Shown here: in pieces, positions 7,601-13,480 of the stretch
Position numbering within the stretch: position 1 is the stretch's first letter
How the letters are laid out: each line of letters begins with the position of its first letter
Source of the DNA: Candidatus Amesbacteria bacterium RBG_19FT_COMBO_48_16
GTDB lineage: Bacteria; Patescibacteriota; Microgenomatia; CAZETR01; Amesbacteraceae
Assembly (NCBI GenBank): GCA_001775555.1
Contig: MEXE01000013.1
Coordinates: 1-20,620 of the forward strand
Length of the DNA: 20,620 bases
Direction: 5' to 3'
Program-made: the position numbers and the translations under genes
Notes under the pieces: generated by a model
Seen by the model: the letters and a program-made list of their open reading frames with translations, nothing else
Database searches by the model: none
What the model was told of the DNA's origin: nothing

Positions 7601-7843
7601 GTTAATTACGGACCGATGCAGGATGCAGTCGACTGGGGACGGGCATATTTTGAGCAGCCGGCAATATCGCCTGATATGCAGGCAAAGATCGACGCGGAAG
7701 TGAAGCGAATCGTGGATGAAGGATATGAAACGGCTGTCAAAATACTAAAGAAATACAGAAAAAAACTGGATGAGGTGTCCAAGAGGCTATTAGTAATTGA
7801 GACGATGGACGGGGATGAGTTTGAGAAGATAATGAAAGCTTGA
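4658..7843 (+). CDS. ftsH: ATP-dependent membrane protease FtsH, interrupted by an intein
   Basis: The precursor is 1061 residues; removing a 426-residue intein leaves 635, normal for FtsH. Residues 44-61 and 145-165 are membrane helices around a short extracytoplasmic domain. The AAA+ domain has Walker A GPSGVGK (236-242), broken by the intein before its Thr, then after the intein Walker B IIFIDEID, the arginine-finger region (DPALLRPGRFDRR) and second region of homology. The peptidase has zinc motif HEVGH and the downstream Asp ligand in GGRAAEEMVFSEVTTGAANDID. FtsH is a membrane-anchored hexamer that degrades misassembled membrane proteins and regulators. Walker A departs from the usual GPPGTGKT at two positions, a feature of the host protein and not of the intein. 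Start: ATG 4658 fits a promoter at 4620-4648; an alternative TTG at 4649 has AGGAG 6 bases upstream and would add three residues. The gene is divergent from the toxin operon. Confidence 0.97.
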   Translation: MASSKPSQNPSPVPGEKKEEKKNGVKKKLPVRGILVQMSFDFQKVLWVLVVILMLMSLLELWNSGKQASQEVQLSQALSDIKDGKVEKVEVFSERLSLKYKDNKDVFYSRKEPGESFTEILERSKIQPEAVQYEIKDETLGQLLAAVLPSIIGTGVVLLVLLYMFRQARGAQDSIFSFGQSKAKLFDKGKQSVKFSDVAGVDEAKKELEEVVDFLKNPGKYRAVGARTPKGALLVGPSGVGKCVTGETMIWTNKGLMEIKEVPHYYYVDSLSHQVYGAGLASFDTDKVFSKNEYASHWYNLGDQETIKIRLAQGFNLEGTPEHPIVVMAGDGRLRFRKLRDIRRGDYAVLQFGRGMFGDLQMVDAETAYLMGLLTGDGNMSHASRVGLTNVDPEIVSFFENYVRVRYPQNMITVREQSYLVSSWQFKRFLYEMGMSYLLSFDKSVPVTILQAPREIQVMFLRGLFDTDASVEKSRATIEYSTVSEKMAKQIQMMLLNMGVVAYLNVKGKPKNGYHRSVYRLTITGAPFVEFSRLIGFGLTRKQKLLEGHVIKMARVNTNIDVIPGVGGMVEEVWRMISARRLSNEKLSKTVDKVRNRNRVSRQTLEDFVECSSQMKMELPGLEYLRNLLEAKLFFSKVVDKTEERSVVYDFTVPKTHSFLGNGFVNHNTLLARAVAGEAGVPFYSMAGSEFMEMLVGVGSARVRDLFATAKKTAPSIIFIDEIDAIGRQRGHGLMGGHDEREQTLNQILVEMDGFTPNDNCVVLAATNRGDLLDPALLRPGRFDRRIVVDMPDIEGRKAILAIYARNKPFEAKVNWEAAARRTVGFSGADLENMLNEAAIGVARENRKTITMKDIEEAATKVKLGPQKKRLQSEEDRKMTAYHEVGHAIVTWAQPGMDPVHRISIVSRGMTLGHTLIPPTADRVHETKKRLVAQIATMLGGRAAEEMVFSEVTTGAANDIDKVTKVARDMVTEYGMSELGPVNYGPMQDAVDWGRAYFEQPAISPDMQAKIDAEVKRIVDEGYETAVKILKKYRKKLDEVSKRLLVIETMDGDEFEKIMKA
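5384..6661 (+). mobile_element. intein with LAGLIDADG homing endonuclease in the FtsH Walker A motif
   Basis: This 426-residue in-frame intein is precursor residues 243-668. It begins with Cys (CVTGETMIW, block A), has block B TPEHP (320-324), two LAGLIDADG motifs (LMGLLTGDGN at 370-379 and FLRGLFDTDAS at 460-470, each with its acidic residue) and C-terminal blocks F/G (VVYDFTVPKTHSFLGNGFVNHN, with the penultimate His and terminal Asn). The next residue is Thr, a valid +1 nucleophile, and it is also the Walker A Thr. All splicing residues and both endonuclease aspartates are present, so both activities are plausible. By hand count the insert is A+T-richer than the exteins (about 39% against 57% G+C in 180-base samples), consistent with later arrival. 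Confidence 0.95.
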
Positions 7844-7867
7844 ATAAACCCTATAGTGTGATATAAT
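7840..7867 (+). promoter_or_regulatory. extended -10 promoter giving a leaderless glycosyltransferase transcript
   Basis: TTGAAT (7840-7845), a 16-base spacer ending in the extended element TG (7859-7860), and a perfect TATAAT (7862-7867). The ATG at 7874 begins 6 bases after the box, so transcription should start at or next to the start codon. The -35 box overlaps the ftsH stop codon. Confidence 0.65.
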
Positions 7868-7873
7868 TAGTAA

Positions 7874-8872
7874 ATGAGGGGGCAGTGTTCCGAAGTGAAG
7901 GTTTTATCTGGGGTCGATACGGCTGTACTTACGAGGAAAGTTGAGATTAATGTTCTTATTCCGGCTCATAACAGTGAGAGGAGGGTCGGTGGAGTAATTG
8001 CAAATTTGGGTAGGCAATGGTTGCCTGGGGAGGTATTGTTGAGGGTAATGGTATGTGCTAATGCTTGTGGGGATAATACAGCGGTTGAAGCACAAAGGGC
8101 TTTGAATCGCATAAAAAAGCCCGGTAAGGTAGAGACGGAGTTGATTGAGACATCTGAGGCGGGGCAACCTCAAGCTTTGAATACGATGGTGGCTAGGGTA
8201 CCTACGGGGGGTCGGAAGCAGGTGGTGATAGAGTTACAGGATGACAGTTTTCCAGGAATGGGAGCCTTGGCGGTTTTGGCGGCAGCGGCATGCTTGCATC
8301 CGGAGTTGGGAGCGATTGGAGTGGTTCCGAGGGCAATCCCAACTTACAGAAGCAAAAATGCAGGTTGGGGTGAGAAGGTAGCGTTTGTTATCTCAAAATT
8401 AGATTATTATTCCCGTGAGGTGTTAATTGATCGGTTGTGTGCATTTGACCCAGAAGTCATGGGGGAGTTTCCAGATTTGGCTTCGGTGGATTTGTTTATG
8501 GTGCAGGAGGCGATGAAGCTAGCTGGAGGCTATGGAATAATTGATCCTTGTGAGGCAGTGGTATTTAATCGAGTGCCTGAGACATTACTAGATCTGGTGA
8601 GACAGAGATTGATGTATCTGGGAATTACGAAACAGATGATTAGGGCATATCCTGATTACCGGGAGTTGGTCGGGCAGGTTAGGGGTCCGCGAGTCAAGCG
8701 TGTTTTCAAGGATTTTCTTTTTTCGGACTGTCCGGAGGGGCTGGATTTCGGGATGGGGGATAGGATCGGAGCCTTGGTGGTAATGGTAGGGACACGAATA
8801 ATGGCGGGATTCTACGATAAGTTATTTCCCTATCGGTCATCAAAAAGGGGGAGAATCAACTCCGCAATTTAG
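7874..8872 (+). CDS. family 2-like (GT-A fold) glycosyltransferase
   Basis: The product has 332 residues. The N-terminal half shows a GT-A nucleotide-sugar fold: INVLIPAHNSERRVGGVIANL (25-45), VMVCANACGDNT (58-69), GQPQALNTMVA (97-107, the usual G-K-x-x-ALN position) and a QDDS motif (122-125) at the DxD metal site. The C-terminal half is less conserved, with a QRLMYLG segment where QxxRW is found in processive enzymes. No clear membrane helix is seen, though 296-316 is moderately hydrophobic. It probably transfers a sugar during surface-glycan or glycolipid synthesis; donor and acceptor cannot be told. The start at ATG 7874 has no Shine-Dalgarno and sits 6 bases after a perfect TATAAT. An A+T-richer stretch than ftsH, with long runs of Gly and Val codons. 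Confidence 0.8.
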   Translation: MRGQCSEVKVLSGVDTAVLTRKVEINVLIPAHNSERRVGGVIANLGRQWLPGEVLLRVMVCANACGDNTAVEAQRALNRIKKPGKVETELIETSEAGQPQALNTMVARVPTGGRKQVVIELQDDSFPGMGALAVLAAAACLHPELGAIGVVPRAIPTYRSKNAGWGEKVAFVISKLDYYSREVLIDRLCAFDPEVMGEFPDLASVDLFMVQEAMKLAGGYGIIDPCEAVVFNRVPETLLDLVRQRLMYLGITKQMIRAYPDYRELVGQVRGPRVKRVFKDFLFSDCPEGLDFGMGDRIGALVVMVGTRIMAGFYDKLFPYRSSKRGRINSAI

Positions 8873-8887
8873 TAAAATATCGTGAAG

Positions 8888-9871
8888 ATGCGGAATAGAT
8901 TGTTGTTAGTTGACGGGAATGCGGTACTGCACCGGGCGTATTACGCTCTGCCGGATTGGAGAAACAGAAGCGGGGAGGCAACTGCTGGGGTGTACGGTTT
9001 TTTGTCCATGTTGCTTAAGGCTAATGATGAACTGGAACCGACCCACCTGGCGGTGGTGTTTGACTGTCCGGAACCCACTTTTCGGCACACCATGTATGTC
9101 GGGTATCAGGTGACACGGGAAAAAGACAGGCAGGTGTCGGAGGATATCTGGGGACAGGTGGAGAAACTGAAAGTGGTGTTTGAGAAGATGGGAGTGCCGG
9201 TTTTTGCGGTGCCGGGGTTTGAGGCGGATGATGTAATAGGGACGTTGTCGCTTCAAGCTATAAATCCCAAACCCCAGGTTACAAGCAGATCACATACCCC
9301 CCACCGACTCCCCCCTAAATTAGGGGGGAGAGAAGAGGGGGGTATAGGGAATAATGAAGTGGTTATTATCACTGGCGATCGGGATTTGATGCAGCTGGTG
9401 AACAAACAGGTGAAATTGTATATGCCGCAAAAGGGGTTATCGGACGGGATAATAATTGATGAACAAAAGGTGATAGAGAAGCTGGGGGTAAATCCTGATC
9501 AGGTGGTGGACTATAAAGCCTTGGTGGGGGATTCAAGTGACAATTATCCGGGAGTGACGGGAGTTGGGCCAAGGGGCGCAATTGACCTAATTTCTAATTA
9601 CACTAATTTTGAAAATATTTATGAAAACTTAGAAAATATCAAAGAAACTGTCAGGAAAAAACTGGCTGACGGGTATGAAGGGGGAAGGTTGTCCCGGGGG
9701 TTAGCGAAGATTAGGACGGATGTGCCGGTGAGTTTGGAGTGGGAGAGGGCGCAGATACCGAGCCAGGAGAAAATTCTGGACGTTTTGAAGGAGTTAGGGT
9801 ATAAGAGTTTAATTAAACGAATCGGAGGGGAGGATCAAGTTGATGATAATCAACAGAAGTTATTTGAATAA
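8888..9871 (+). CDS. stand-alone 5'-3' exonuclease (PolA N-terminal / flap endonuclease type) with repeat insertion
   Basis: The 327-residue product has the complete PolA-type 5' nuclease core: LLLVDGNAVLHRAYYALP at the N-terminus, VVFDCPEPTFRH, PGFEADDVIGTL, IITGDRDLMQL, and helix-3-turn-helix GDSSDNYPGVTGVGPRGAI. The acidic metal-binding residues of these motifs are present. No polymerase domain follows, so it is a free-standing enzyme for removing RNA primers and flaps. Between DDVIGTLSLQ and VVIITGDRD lies an in-frame insertion of about 30 residues (INPKPQ...EEGGIGNNE) that includes a G/C-run palindromic element, normally a short link between two core strands; it explains the extra length over the usual roughly 290-300. 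Start: ATG 8888 lies 9 bases after TAAAAT (8873-8878); GTG 8882 is the alternative, adding two residues. No Shine-Dalgarno. Confidence 0.93.
   Translation: MRNRLLLVDGNAVLHRAYYALPDWRNRSGEATAGVYGFLSMLLKANDELEPTHLAVVFDCPEPTFRHTMYVGYQVTREKDRQVSEDIWGQVEKLKVVFEKMGVPVFAVPGFEADDVIGTLSLQAINPKPQVTSRSHTPHRLPPKLGGREEGGIGNNEVVIITGDRDLMQLVNKQVKLYMPQKGLSDGIIIDEQKVIEKLGVNPDQVVDYKALVGDSSDNYPGVTGVGPRGAIDLISNYTNFENIYENLENIKETVRKKLADGYEGGRLSRGLAKIRTDVPVSLEWERAQIPSQEKILDVLKELGYKSLIKRIGGEDQVDDNQQKLFE
9294..9345. repeat. in-frame palindromic element A (in the exonuclease gene)
   Basis: Nested palindrome. Outer arms are ATACCCCCC (9294-9302) and GGGGGGTAT (9337-9345); inner arms are CTCCCCCCTAA (9308-9318) and TTAGGGGGGAG (9320-9330). 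It is translated without a stop and shares its architecture with elements at 10975-11019 and 16661-16742. Confidence 0.85.
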
Positions 9872-9876
9872 TCAAT

Positions 9877-10389
9877 ATGGTAGATAAAGAAACAGGTTTG
9901 TGGCCAAGATTTCAAAGGGTACGCCGGGCGGTTAGTGAGGCCATGGCTGGCGGGAAGGGAAAAGTCAACATCTATAGATGGGGAGGAGAGGATGCGGGAA
10001 TACTTGATTTGGCCGGTCAACGCCTGGGTGAGTTTGGGGGGGTATCCGTCGAGCTGAAGATTAAGGGAACAGATTCGGGTTGGCAACAAGAATTGGAAGT
10101 TGATCCTTCGGGTGACTTACACTTCACTAAGAGACGGGGAGGGAGTATGAACGTAGAGGGATTATTTAGATCCCCAGACGGAAAACAGGGGGTAGTGCAA
10201 ATGACAAGCGTGTCCGGGGGAAGGGAAATCTGTGAAGCTTACTGGCTGCAAACAATTAAAGGGGCTGCCCGGTTGGAGCAAGTAGTGGTGAATGGCCGGG
10301 TTTATGATTCCCAGGATTTGGAGGGGGATAAAGAAGCGGAGATTCCAGGGACAAGGACTAGAGTAAAAAGGATATTGCCGCTAAAATAG
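9877..10389 (+). CDS. uncharacterised 170-residue protein
   Basis: I do not recognise this protein. It has an N-terminal basic helix (about residues 10-27), then mainly predicted beta-strands (KVNIYRW, VSVELKIKG, GDLHFTKR, GVVQMTSV, ARLEQVVVNGRVYDS), no cysteine cluster, no signal peptide and no membrane segment, so probably a small soluble beta-rich protein. The start ATG 9877 lies 5 bases after the exonuclease stop, and its stop is 5 bases before the next GTG, so it is likely cotranscribed with both. No Shine-Dalgarno is evident. The open frame, tight spacing and coding-like codon use support a real gene; no function can be given. Confidence 0.75.
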   Translation: MVDKETGLWPRFQRVRRAVSEAMAGGKGKVNIYRWGGEDAGILDLAGQRLGEFGGVSVELKIKGTDSGWQQELEVDPSGDLHFTKRRGGSMNVEGLFRSPDGKQGVVQMTSVSGGREICEAYWLQTIKGAARLEQVVVNGRVYDSQDLEGDKEAEIPGTRTRVKRILPLK

Positions 10390-10394
10390 CGAAT

Positions 10395-11534
10395 GTGAAG
10401 GTTGCTCTGGTACATGATTATCTGAAGGAGCCGGGAGGGGCGGAGGCGGTGTTGATGGCCCTTAAGGAAATTTGGCCGGAAGCTCCGGTGTATACGGCAA
10501 ATAAATTTCCCCGATTTTGGGGTAGATATACACAAGTATTGGAAAAGTGGGAAATCAGGGAAAGTTGGGGGAAGTGGCTGCCGTTTTTGCCGAAACTTAT
10601 TAGCCACTATACAATATTATCGCCGCTGTTTTTTGCGGCGTTTGATTTGAGTGATTATGATTTGGTGGTGGTTTCGGCTACCGGTGGGTATTTTCCCAAT
10701 GCGGTAAAAATCGGATCCAAGACGAAACTGGTGACTTATTGCCATACACCACCGAGGTTTTTGTATGGATATGACACGGCGACAAAGGAGCGGTACAAAT
10801 GGTATTGGCGGCCGGTGTCCGAAGTAGCTAACCATATTTTGCGAATGGCGGATTTCAAGCTGGCCCAAAGGCCGGATTTGGTGATTGCCAACTCTAGAAA
10901 TGTGAGAAACAGGATCAGAAAGTTTTGGAGGAGGGAAGCGGCGGTCGTTTATCCGCCTATAGAGGTTTCAGTAACCCCCCTGTCATCCCCCCTTAATTTA
11001 AGGGGGGAACCGAGGGGGGAAAAAAAGAGGCAAGATGACTATTTTGTGATTGTGTCAAGAATAATTGGCTCCAAAAATATTGAATTGGCGGTGGAAGCGG
11101 CAAAACAGTTTAAGTTTAAGTTAAAAGTAGCCGGGAAGCCGATAGGGCGAGGCGGGAATGAAATTGTCAGGAAAATTACAGGAAAGCACGTGGAATATTT
11201 AGGGGAGGTGAGCGAGCAGGAAAAAGCAAAGTTATTAGCTGAGGCAAAAGGATTTTTGGCTTTGGAGAAAGACTCGGATTTCGGGATGACAGCTGTGGAG
11301 CCCCAGGTTTACGGAACGCCGGTAGTGGCTTTTAGAAACGGCGGTTATTTGGAGGCGGTGGTCGAAAACATAACAGGAGTTTTCTTTGACAAGTTGACCC
11401 CAGAGGATTTATGGGAGGGCATACAACGATTTAATAAATTGAAGTGGGATGAGAGAGTAATTCGTAATAACGCGGCACGGTTTTCGAAAGAAAGGTTTAA
11501 TAGACAGATTTTGGAATTGGTTTCCAAAATATAA
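10395..11534 (+). CDS. GT4 family glycosyltransferase with a palindromic insertion
   Basis: The 379-residue product has the GT-B fold of family GT4. The N-terminal domain starts VALVHDYLKEPGGAEAVL, a common opening for bacterial mannosyl- or galactosyltransferases of surface polysaccharide, with YCHTPPRFLYGYD in the acceptor region. The C-terminal donor domain shows FVIVSRIIGSKNIELAVEAAK, VEYLGEVSEQEKAKLLAEAKGFLALEKDSDFGMTAVEPQVYGTPVVAFRNGGYLE and TGVFFD; the E-x7-E site reads DSDFGMTAVE. The two domains are joined by an unusual stretch (about residues 193-213) encoded by a G/C-run palindromic element, and the core on each side is intact. Start: GTG 10395, lying 7 bases after TAAAAT (10382-10387) with no Shine-Dalgarno. 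It likely adds a sugar to a cell-surface glycan, inside face of the membrane; specificity unknown. Confidence 0.9.
   Translation: MKVALVHDYLKEPGGAEAVLMALKEIWPEAPVYTANKFPRFWGRYTQVLEKWEIRESWGKWLPFLPKLISHYTILSPLFFAAFDLSDYDLVVVSATGGYFPNAVKIGSKTKLVTYCHTPPRFLYGYDTATKERYKWYWRPVSEVANHILRMADFKLAQRPDLVIANSRNVRNRIRKFWRREAAVVYPPIEVSVTPLSSPLNLRGEPRGEKKRQDDYFVIVSRIIGSKNIELAVEAAKQFKFKLKVAGKPIGRGGNEIVRKITGKHVEYLGEVSEQEKAKLLAEAKGFLALEKDSDFGMTAVEPQVYGTPVVAFRNGGYLEAVVENITGVFFDKLTPEDLWEGIQRFNKLKWDERVIRNNAARFSKERFNRQILELVSKI
10975..11019. repeat. in-frame palindromic element B (in the GT4 gene)
   Basis: Outer arms are CCCCCC (10975-10980) and GGGGGG (11014-11019); inner arms are TCCCCCCTTAA (10986-10996) and TTAAGGGGGGA (10998-11008). 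Same design as element A. The first C of the outer C-run is the second codon position in all three elements. Confidence 0.85.
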
Positions 11535-11545
11535 ATTATATTCCT

Positions 11546-12433
11546 ATGCCTGAATTGCCGGAAATTGAAACAGTGAGATTGCAGTTGGCTAAAGTGCTGC
11601 CGGGGAAAAAGATCCGAAAGATTGAAATATTAAAGCTGAAATCTTTCCAGGGGAAAAAAGAATTGGCAGAAGGAAAAGAGGTGATCGGAGTCAAGAGAAT
11701 GGCGAAAGTTTTGCTGATTGATCTGGCAGGGGATATAGATATCGCGATACATTTTAAGATGACAGGACAGCTGGTTTTTGAGCCAGCGGTTCAAAAAAGT
11801 ACTAAGTACGAAGTGCCAAGCGCTAAGGGGAGGATTGTGGGGGGGCATCCGACTAAGGATTTTACGGGGGAATTGCCGAGCAAGCACACCCGGGTGATAT
11901 TTCGTTTGGATTCCGGGACATTGTATTTTAATGACCAAAGGCTGTTTGGGTGGGTAATGGTAAATTCGGAATTCAAAATTCAAAATTTGAAATTTCTGCA
12001 AAATCTGGGACCAGAGCCTTTTGATATTACCGGGGAGGAGTTTGAGAAATTGGTAAGCAGATCAAAGCGGCCGATTAAGCTGGTTTTGATGGATCAGACT
12101 GTTATTTCCGGGGTGGGGAACATATATGCAAATGATGCCCTGTGGGAAGCCAAAGTCAATCCCCGGCGGCTGGCAAATACACTGCGGGGTAATCAATATA
12201 AGGAACTTTATAAATCAGTATTGGGGGTATTGCGGGAAGGAATCAGATACGGAGGGGCAACTGCGGCGGATGCCAAGTATATCAATCTGCACGGTTTGGG
12301 GGGGCATTATCAGGAACATTTTCGGACATATGACCGGGAGGGAGAGGAGTGTTTGCGGGAGGATGGTGGGATAATTCACAAGTTCAGCCTGGGAGGGCGG
12401 GGAACTTACTTTTGCCCCGTTTGTCAGCGGTAA
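11546..12433 (+). CDS. mutM: formamidopyrimidine-DNA glycosylase (Fpg/MutM) with an atypical zinc finger
   Basis: The 295-residue protein starts MPELPEIETVR, so after Met removal Pro is the Schiff-base nucleophile, followed by catalytic Glu. It has IHFKMTGQL, KHTRVIFRLDSG and NDQRLFG, the H2TH region (SGVGNIYANDALWEAKVNPRR) and a C-terminal zinc finger ending GGRGTYFCPVCQ. It excises 8-oxoguanine and cleaves the strand (beta,delta-lyase). Two oddities. The zinc finger reads CLRED where family members have C-x2-C, so one cysteine is replaced by Glu while the other three remain. Also, two segments of heptamer-repeat origin (about residues 84-94 and 138-151) add to the usual length of about 270. 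The start ATG 11546 has no Shine-Dalgarno and lies 11 bases after the GT4 stop. The 3' end overlaps the convergent glycosidase gene by 10 bases. Confidence 0.95.
   Translation: MPELPEIETVRLQLAKVLPGKKIRKIEILKLKSFQGKKELAEGKEVIGVKRMAKVLLIDLAGDIDIAIHFKMTGQLVFEPAVQKSTKYEVPSAKGRIVGGHPTKDFTGELPSKHTRVIFRLDSGTLYFNDQRLFGWVMVNSEFKIQNLKFLQNLGPEPFDITGEEFEKLVSRSKRPIKLVLMDQTVISGVGNIYANDALWEAKVNPRRLANTLRGNQYKELYKSVLGVLREGIRYGGATAADAKYINLHGLGGHYQEHFRTYDREGEECLREDGGIIHKFSLGGRGTYFCPVCQR
11798..11825. repeat. heptamer tandem repeat AGTNCNA-type in mutM
   Basis: Four consecutive 7-base units: AGTACTA, AGTACGA, AGTGCCA and AGCGCTA. They encode part of STKYEVPSAKG, in a region that varies in length among Fpg proteins. 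The tract begins after an A-run and ends in an AGGGGAG imperfect fifth unit. Confidence 0.8.
11963..11997. repeat. heptamer tandem repeat AATTCAA-type in mutM
   Basis: Five consecutive 7-base units: AATTCGG, AATTCAA, AATTCAA, AATTTGA and AATTTCT. They encode NSEFKIQNLKFL just before NLGPEP. The unit differs from the other heptamer tract 138 bases upstream but has the same period. Confidence 0.8.
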
Positions 12434-13479
12434 CTAAGCAGAGGAGAAATATATCCGTGGATTTGAACGGGGGAGAGAAGAGCCAGATTGTCACCTAGGA
12501 ATTTGAGACCATTGGCCCGGTTAATTAGGGTTTGAAGCCTGAGGACTTGGTGGTGAGTAAGGCCATGGGCGGGGTGGCAGATGAAGGCGTCGGGGTCGAG
12601 ATGCCAGAGCTGACGGGTTGAAAAGCGGCTTTTAAGATTGGATTCAAGGTGGCGCAGTCGGGAAGCGTGTATAAGGCGGTTCACGGGCCAAAGATGCTTG
12701 AGGTGCGGAATGTTGATATCCTCGCTGATGCGCATGGCGTCGACGACACCAACGGCGGGGGCCAGGGGGCAGCCACAAGCTACCGAGAAGAGCGGAAGCT
12801 GGTAGATAACGGCTAACAGCTGGTGAAGAAGAGAATCCGGAATTTGGGAGGATTTGAACTTGGGATTGAAATAAAAAGCGTAAAGATAATCGGACTTTAA
12901 TAATTTGAACCCACAGTCCGTGAAAAAATCCAGGACTGATTTTAAATATTTTGCGACCTGGGGATTTTCTAAGTCCAGGACCCGGCGTTTATGACGTATA
13001 AAAGTATCCAATGGTGAAACCTGGGTACCCTCCAGATTCGGTATAAACCAATCCGGATGACGATGAAATAATTTTGAAGAGGATTTGGCTAAAAGGGGAG
13101 CCCACCACAAACCGGCTTTCAGTCCAAGCGATTTTATTTGTTTGACGAGCCATTTTAAACCATGAGGAAACCGGCGAAGATCCGGAGTATGCCAGTCACC
13201 CCAAGTGGTCCAACCGTCGTCTATTAATATGTAGTCTAAATTCAGGTTTAAGTCTACGCTTGCTTTGGCTTGGTCAAGGATAATTTGCTCATTGATGTAC
13301 GGGCCGAAATAATGCCATGAGCACCAACCGGTGGGCGGAGGAAAGCGGGGGCGGATAGGCTGTGGGGTGTGAACCTGGGTAACATTTTTGTGGTGCGGAG
13401 AATGATATCGGGGTGGAGACTTACGGTGGGGACGAGCGCAGTCGGACCAGGATTGCCAGCCGATGAAGGAGACAGGCAT
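12424..13479 (-). CDS. GH36-like glycoside hydrolase (alpha-galactosidase family)
   Basis: The product has 351 residues with an (alpha/beta)8 clan GH-D catalytic domain. Visible motifs are the N-terminal IGWQSWS, PTGWCSWHYFGPYI, DYILIDDGW (82-90), GDWHTPDLRRFPHGLKWLVKQIKSLGLKAGLWWAP, the nucleophile in KSD (Asp197) and the acid/base in RISED (Asp254). The family cleaves alpha-galactosides and related alpha-linkages with retention. Compared with large GH36 enzymes (about 700 residues) the beta-sandwich domains are absent. No signal peptide is evident, so it may act in the cytoplasm or need another route out. Start: ATG 13479, one base after the upstream stop at 13481; a GTG at 13515 would overlap that gene by 35 bases and is less likely. 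It is third in the GT4-MBL-glycosidase operon; its tail overlaps convergent mutM by 10 bases. Confidence 0.85.
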   Translation of the reverse strand: MPVSFIGWQSWSDCARPHRKSPPRYHSPHHKNVTQVHTPQPIRPRFPPPTGWCSWHYFGPYINEQIILDQAKASVDLNLNLDYILIDDGWTTWGDWHTPDLRRFPHGLKWLVKQIKSLGLKAGLWWAPLLAKSSSKLFHRHPDWFIPNLEGTQVSPLDTFIRHKRRVLDLENPQVAKYLKSVLDFFTDCGFKLLKSDYLYAFYFNPKFKSSQIPDSLLHQLLAVIYQLPLFSVACGCPLAPAVGVVDAMRISEDINIPHLKHLWPVNRLIHASRLRHLESNLKSRFSTRQLWHLDPDAFICHPAHGLTHHQVLRLQTLINRANGLKFLGDNLALLSPVQIHGYISPLLSYR

Positions 13480-13480
13480 A

